A DNA stretch of 64,000 bases from NCBI RefSeq assembly GCF_000023905.1, contig NC_013192.1:1426001-1490000 (forward strand), read 5' to 3'. The notes beneath the pieces are model-generated. The model saw only the letters and a list, made by a program, of their open reading frames with translations. It did not search any database and was not told the DNA's origin. Shown piece after piece: positions 61,467-64,000 of the stretch. The position numbers and the translations under genes are program-made. The DNA comes from Leptotrichia buccalis C-1013-b (lineage in GTDB: Bacteria; Fusobacteriota; Fusobacteriia; Fusobacteriales; Leptotrichiaceae). Positions within the stretch are counted from its first letter, which is position 1, and each line of letters begins with the position of its first letter.

Positions 61467-61883
61467 TTAACTCTCATCATCACATTCCTGAAAAGCGTCC
61501 ATTTCCTGCGAATAATCTCTATTATGATGATTTTTCGCCAAAACTGCTACTTCCTCATCTAATTTTTCCAGCTTTTCAAAACTTCTTTGTGCGTGATTTT
61601 GCAACTGCGTTTTAAATCCTAATTTATGCAAAACTCTCGTTATAATCGACACATTTTCTTTTCCACAGTCGTGCAGAAGTGCCAATTTTAAATATTTCTC
61701 ATTATTTTTTAGTTCTGTTTTTTTTATTTTTTTATAAACTTCAAGCGAATGAAACTTATCATAATCAGACATTTCCAAAAATATTTTCTTTTCTTTTTCT
61801 GTCAATTTTTTCAAAGCCTCATTCATATAAGCCTTGTTAATTTTCGGTTTAAAATATTCCATTGCTTTTCTAATTATATACAT
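61467..61883 (-). CDS. HD-domain phosphohydrolase-like protein
   Basis: The 138-aa protein has metal ligands in HD order: H45 in 'KFHSLEVYKKI', H70-D71 in 'LKLALLHDCGKENVSI', and a later 'VLAKNHHNRDYSQEMDAFQE' with two His and an Asp. HD proteins hydrolyse phosphate esters, often nucleotides. It is close to the minimal size for the fold. It starts about 170 bases after the TruA-like gene and 36 bases before the Fic gene on the same strand. The substrate is unknown. Confidence 0.85.
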   Translation of the reverse strand: MYIIRKAMEYFKPKINKAYMNEALKKLTEKEKKIFLEMSDYDKFHSLEVYKKIKKTELKNNEKYLKLALLHDCGKENVSIITRVLHKLGFKTQLQNHAQRSFEKLEKLDEEVAVLAKNHHNRDYSQEMDAFQECDDES

Positions 61884-62054
61884 TTTCTCACTCTTTTCCT
61901 AATCTTGATTTTTCTTATTTTTCTACATTTTCTGACAAAATATATTAATATCCTGTTATCAAATTTCATCATTCGATATTTTTCTATAAACAGTATCTAA
62001 AAACTTTTAAAAACAATAAATTTCTACATAATCTATAAAATATTTTCAATTTTT

Positions 62055-63077
62055 TCAAATCTCTTTTACAACTATATCTCCAAAAATCTTCTTTAACTTC
62101 CTAATATTTTTCCCTCTTTTCCCAATAAATTCTCCTTTATCTTTCTTTTCAACGAAAAATACCGTAAAATAACTATTTCTCTCAATTTTTTTAACCTTAT
62201 CAATGCTTTTTAATTGTTCATTCAAATCGTCTATTTTGATTTTAGAATTTCCTATTTCCAAATTTTCATTATTATTCTTTTTCAAATTTATCAATTCTTC
62301 AATATTTTTCACATCAAAAAAACTAATTTTCTCCAATTCCTCTGAAAAATCAACTTTCATAAGTGTCAAATATTTCCCATCAAGTGGTTTATCTTTTATC
62401 CCCAATTTCCTATTTTCAAAATTTTCATCAGTTAATTTTTCAATATCAAACTTTGTATTATTTAAAATAAAATTGCTCATAATCCGCACCTGTTGTGGTA
62501 AAAATCCATCTCCTACAAAATACAGCTTATCATTTTCATATTTCACAAAAATTTCTCTTCTATGGTTTTTTAATTTTTTCCCCTTTTCCGAAGTAAATTC
62601 GTAAAAATTTTTTTTCCCAGATACTTTCTTACAAATCTGATTTATTCTCTCTTCATCGTTTTTCCTAAGTTTTTTTGGATATTCATAAATATAATATCTT
62701 TTTTCAATCATTTGTGGAAATTCAAGAAACGGCAATGTTCTCACTATTTTATTGATTTTCAGCCCTTCTGTTTCCAAAAATTTTAATTTTGAAAAATCAA
62801 TTATCCCTTTGGAATTTATATAAAGAATATTTTCTTTTGCACTCACATTTGCATCAGTCCTTCCAGCCTGCTGAATACCTTTAAAAATCTTGATTTTGTT
62901 ATTTTCCAGAATTTTCCTAAATTCTGATTTAACACTTTTTTTATTAGGATTTTCATCAAAAGATTCAAATTTCTGTCCATCATATTCTACAAAAAACATA
63001 TATCCAAAATATTTTGTATTCTCAAAATCTCTTATTAATTTATCCATTTTTGTCTTCTCCGTATCAATTTTTTCCAT
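62055..63077 (-). CDS. TruA-like pseudouridine synthase with a C-terminal KH-like tail
   Basis: The 340-aa protein has TruA hallmarks: an opening 'FVEYDGQKFESFDENPNKKS' with SFD for the usual GWQ, the catalytic Asp75 in 'IQQAGRTDANVSAKENILYI' (canonical AGRTDAGVHA), and 'IEKRYYIYEYPKK'. The C-terminal domain is also present ('GDGFLPQQVRIM' is like GxxFLxxxVR). After about residue 260 an extra region ends with 'GEFIGKRGKNIRKLKKIFGD' (GKRG at 319-322), a KH-type GxxG loop. TruA modifies positions 38-40 of tRNAs. A KH tail is not part of ordinary TruA. This may be a second, specialised copy. Confidence 0.82.
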   Translation of the reverse strand: MEKIDTEKTKMDKLIRDFENTKYFGYMFFVEYDGQKFESFDENPNKKSVKSEFRKILENNKIKIFKGIQQAGRTDANVSAKENILYINSKGIIDFSKLKFLETEGLKINKIVRTLPFLEFPQMIEKRYYIYEYPKKLRKNDEERINQICKKVSGKKNFYEFTSEKGKKLKNHRREIFVKYENDKLYFVGDGFLPQQVRIMSNFILNNTKFDIEKLTDENFENRKLGIKDKPLDGKYLTLMKVDFSEELEKISFFDVKNIEELINLKKNNNENLEIGNSKIKIDDLNEQLKSIDKVKKIERNSYFTVFFVEKKDKGEFIGKRGKNIRKLKKIFGDIVVKEI

Positions 63078-63315
63078 TTTTTATCCTCTAGCTATTCTCA
63101 TTTCATACCTAACTTTATTATTTTAAAAAAACTTAAAAATTATGATTATTTCCCCAAAACCCTTTATTTATTTAACTTTTATTATCTCAAGTTTATAAAA
63201 TAAGTATATCAAATTTCTTTTAGAAATACAATTTTGATTTTTGTAAATTTTGACAGAGTAAAAAATATAGGGGCAGTCATTAAATACCACAACAAATCTT
63301 TTTTGACTGCTTTTT
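63078..63315. other. Intergenic stretch with an IS-end hairpin
   Basis: No gene is visible. An inverted repeat GCAGTCA/TGACTGC (63273-63279 and 63304-63310) lies directly after the UPF0236 gene. It is probably the right end of the ISLre2-type element and may also stop transcription. Confidence 0.5.
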
Positions 63316-64000
63316 TTAAAATATTTTACTTTGTGATATTTCTTTCAAAATTTCCCTAATCGGACATTCTCCTCCTCTCAAATATGGCATATTTGTGCTT
63401 TTTCCTGTTTCATTAATAATTTCTGGCAAGCATTCCATCTCTATTCCCTTTTCTAGTGAACTCGTTCTTTTGCCGCTAAAGTACAATTCATACGCCTTTT
63501 CCCTGTTTTTTCTATAGTTTGCAAAAAAGGTGTGATATAATGCTCTTGCCTTTATCTTCCTTCTTGAAAACGCTTTTGGCCTGCTTGATAGAAATCTTGA
63601 GCATTCGTGGGACACTAGGGCTTCCGTCCTTGAGCCTATGTAGTCCTCCTTGGTGTATATTCTTCTTATCTTCTCATACTGGTTAAACAGCATCTTCGTC
63701 TGGTCTTTTCTTCTCTGACTTACATTCTCCTTTTCCTTGAAATTTTCATAAAAATTCTCAAGTTCTTTAAAATCGTCTCCCTTTAGCCATTTGTAAAGAT
63801 TTTTTGATATTTCCTTGTTCCTTTTAGAAATTTCAGCTATGGCTTTTACTAAATGGAACTTGTCATAGATGTGTATTGGCTTGTAAATTCCAAGCTCTTT
63901 TACAAAGCTGTCTATCATCAGAGTTCACAATTAGTTTCTTTTTGTCCATATTGTATCTTTTTTCAAGATAGTTAAGTACATACTCCGACACTTCCTCAAG
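63316..64000 (-). pseudogene. UPF0236/ISLre2-type transposase, frameshifted and cut by the window edge
   Basis: A 200-codon frame from 63918 carries the ISLre2 C-terminal half: 'YKPIHIYDKFHLVKAIAEIS', 'YIGSRTEALVSHECSRFLSS', 'RPKAFSRRKIKARALYHTFF' and 'MPYLRGGECPIREILKEISQ'. Upstream, in another frame, 'VSEYVLNYLEKRYNMDKKKL' and 'IVNSD' is the family sequence that should come just before. A 1-base change near 63925 (TCTGATGATAG) therefore breaks the gene. The N-terminal half lies beyond the right edge. The element is probably dead unless the shift is programmed. Confidence 0.8.

Overview
The window is very AT-rich chromosomal DNA from a diderm anaerobe. The best fit is Fusobacteriota, probably Leptotrichia or a close relative. 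This is inferred from base composition, lipoprotein signals alongside an MlaA-type outer-membrane lipid gene, a diaminopimelate/lysine operon, and the style of the insertion sequences and nuclease-like genes. I ran no database search.

Layout. 1-3.9 kb (minus): a two-component system with a PepSY protein, a DUF2628 membrane protein and a decayed peptide-binding-protein tail. 4.2-5.5 kb: an M18 aminopeptidase. 5.6-6.5 kb: a graveyard holding a frameshifted cas2, two type III-like CRISPR repeats, short dispersed repeats and a solo IS end. 6.6-11.8 kb: lysA-lysC-dapF-dapA behind a lysine riboswitch with its own promoter and terminator. 12.0-13.4 kb: a MATE exporter. 13.5-16.3 kb: a dead IS5-type transposase, a DUF4846 lipoprotein and an intact tnpB (IS605-type) element. 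16.4-24.4 kb (minus): a five-gene cassette SWIM - HEAT-like - MoxR ATPase - DUF5682 - VWA. 24.7-31 kb: a broken MORN-like gene, PTS EIIA, a Sel1/TPR protein, rph, glyA, mlaA and a lipase-like hydrolase. 31-39 kb: smc, a polyprenyl-phosphate sugar transferase, an AAA/PD-(D/E)XK protein and an acyltransferase. 39-43.6 kb (plus): a methyltransferase with a pair of ABC exporter-type half-transporters. 43.7-45.5 kb: an alanine/glycine:Na+ symporter under a tandem glycine riboswitch. 45.6-63 kb (minus): paired lipoproteins, Tpx, NAMPT-type phosphoribosyltransferase, PcrA, an extended thymidine kinase, a degenerate GH13 protein, ComF, a zinc ribbon, YraN, a Sel1 lipoprotein, small unknown genes, RNase HII, RluD-type synthase, Fic, HD and a TruA-like protein. 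The right edge holds a frameshifted UPF0236 (ISLre2-type) transposase.

How genes work together. Two amino-acid circuits are visible: lysine represses its own synthesis through an L-box, and glycine controls an AGCS symporter. The SWIM/MoxR/VWA/DUF5682 cassette is tightly packed, has good ribosome-binding sites throughout, and begins at a GTG codon that I re-assigned. It is the strongest candidate for an uncharacterised multi-protein system. Other unusual items are a thymidine kinase fused to a degenerate dethiobiotin-synthetase-like domain, a GH13 amylase homologue lacking the catalytic nucleophile, a TruA homologue with a C-terminal KH-like GxxG motif, and a Fic protein lacking the motif histidine. 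No rRNA, tRNA or intact CRISPR array was recognised.
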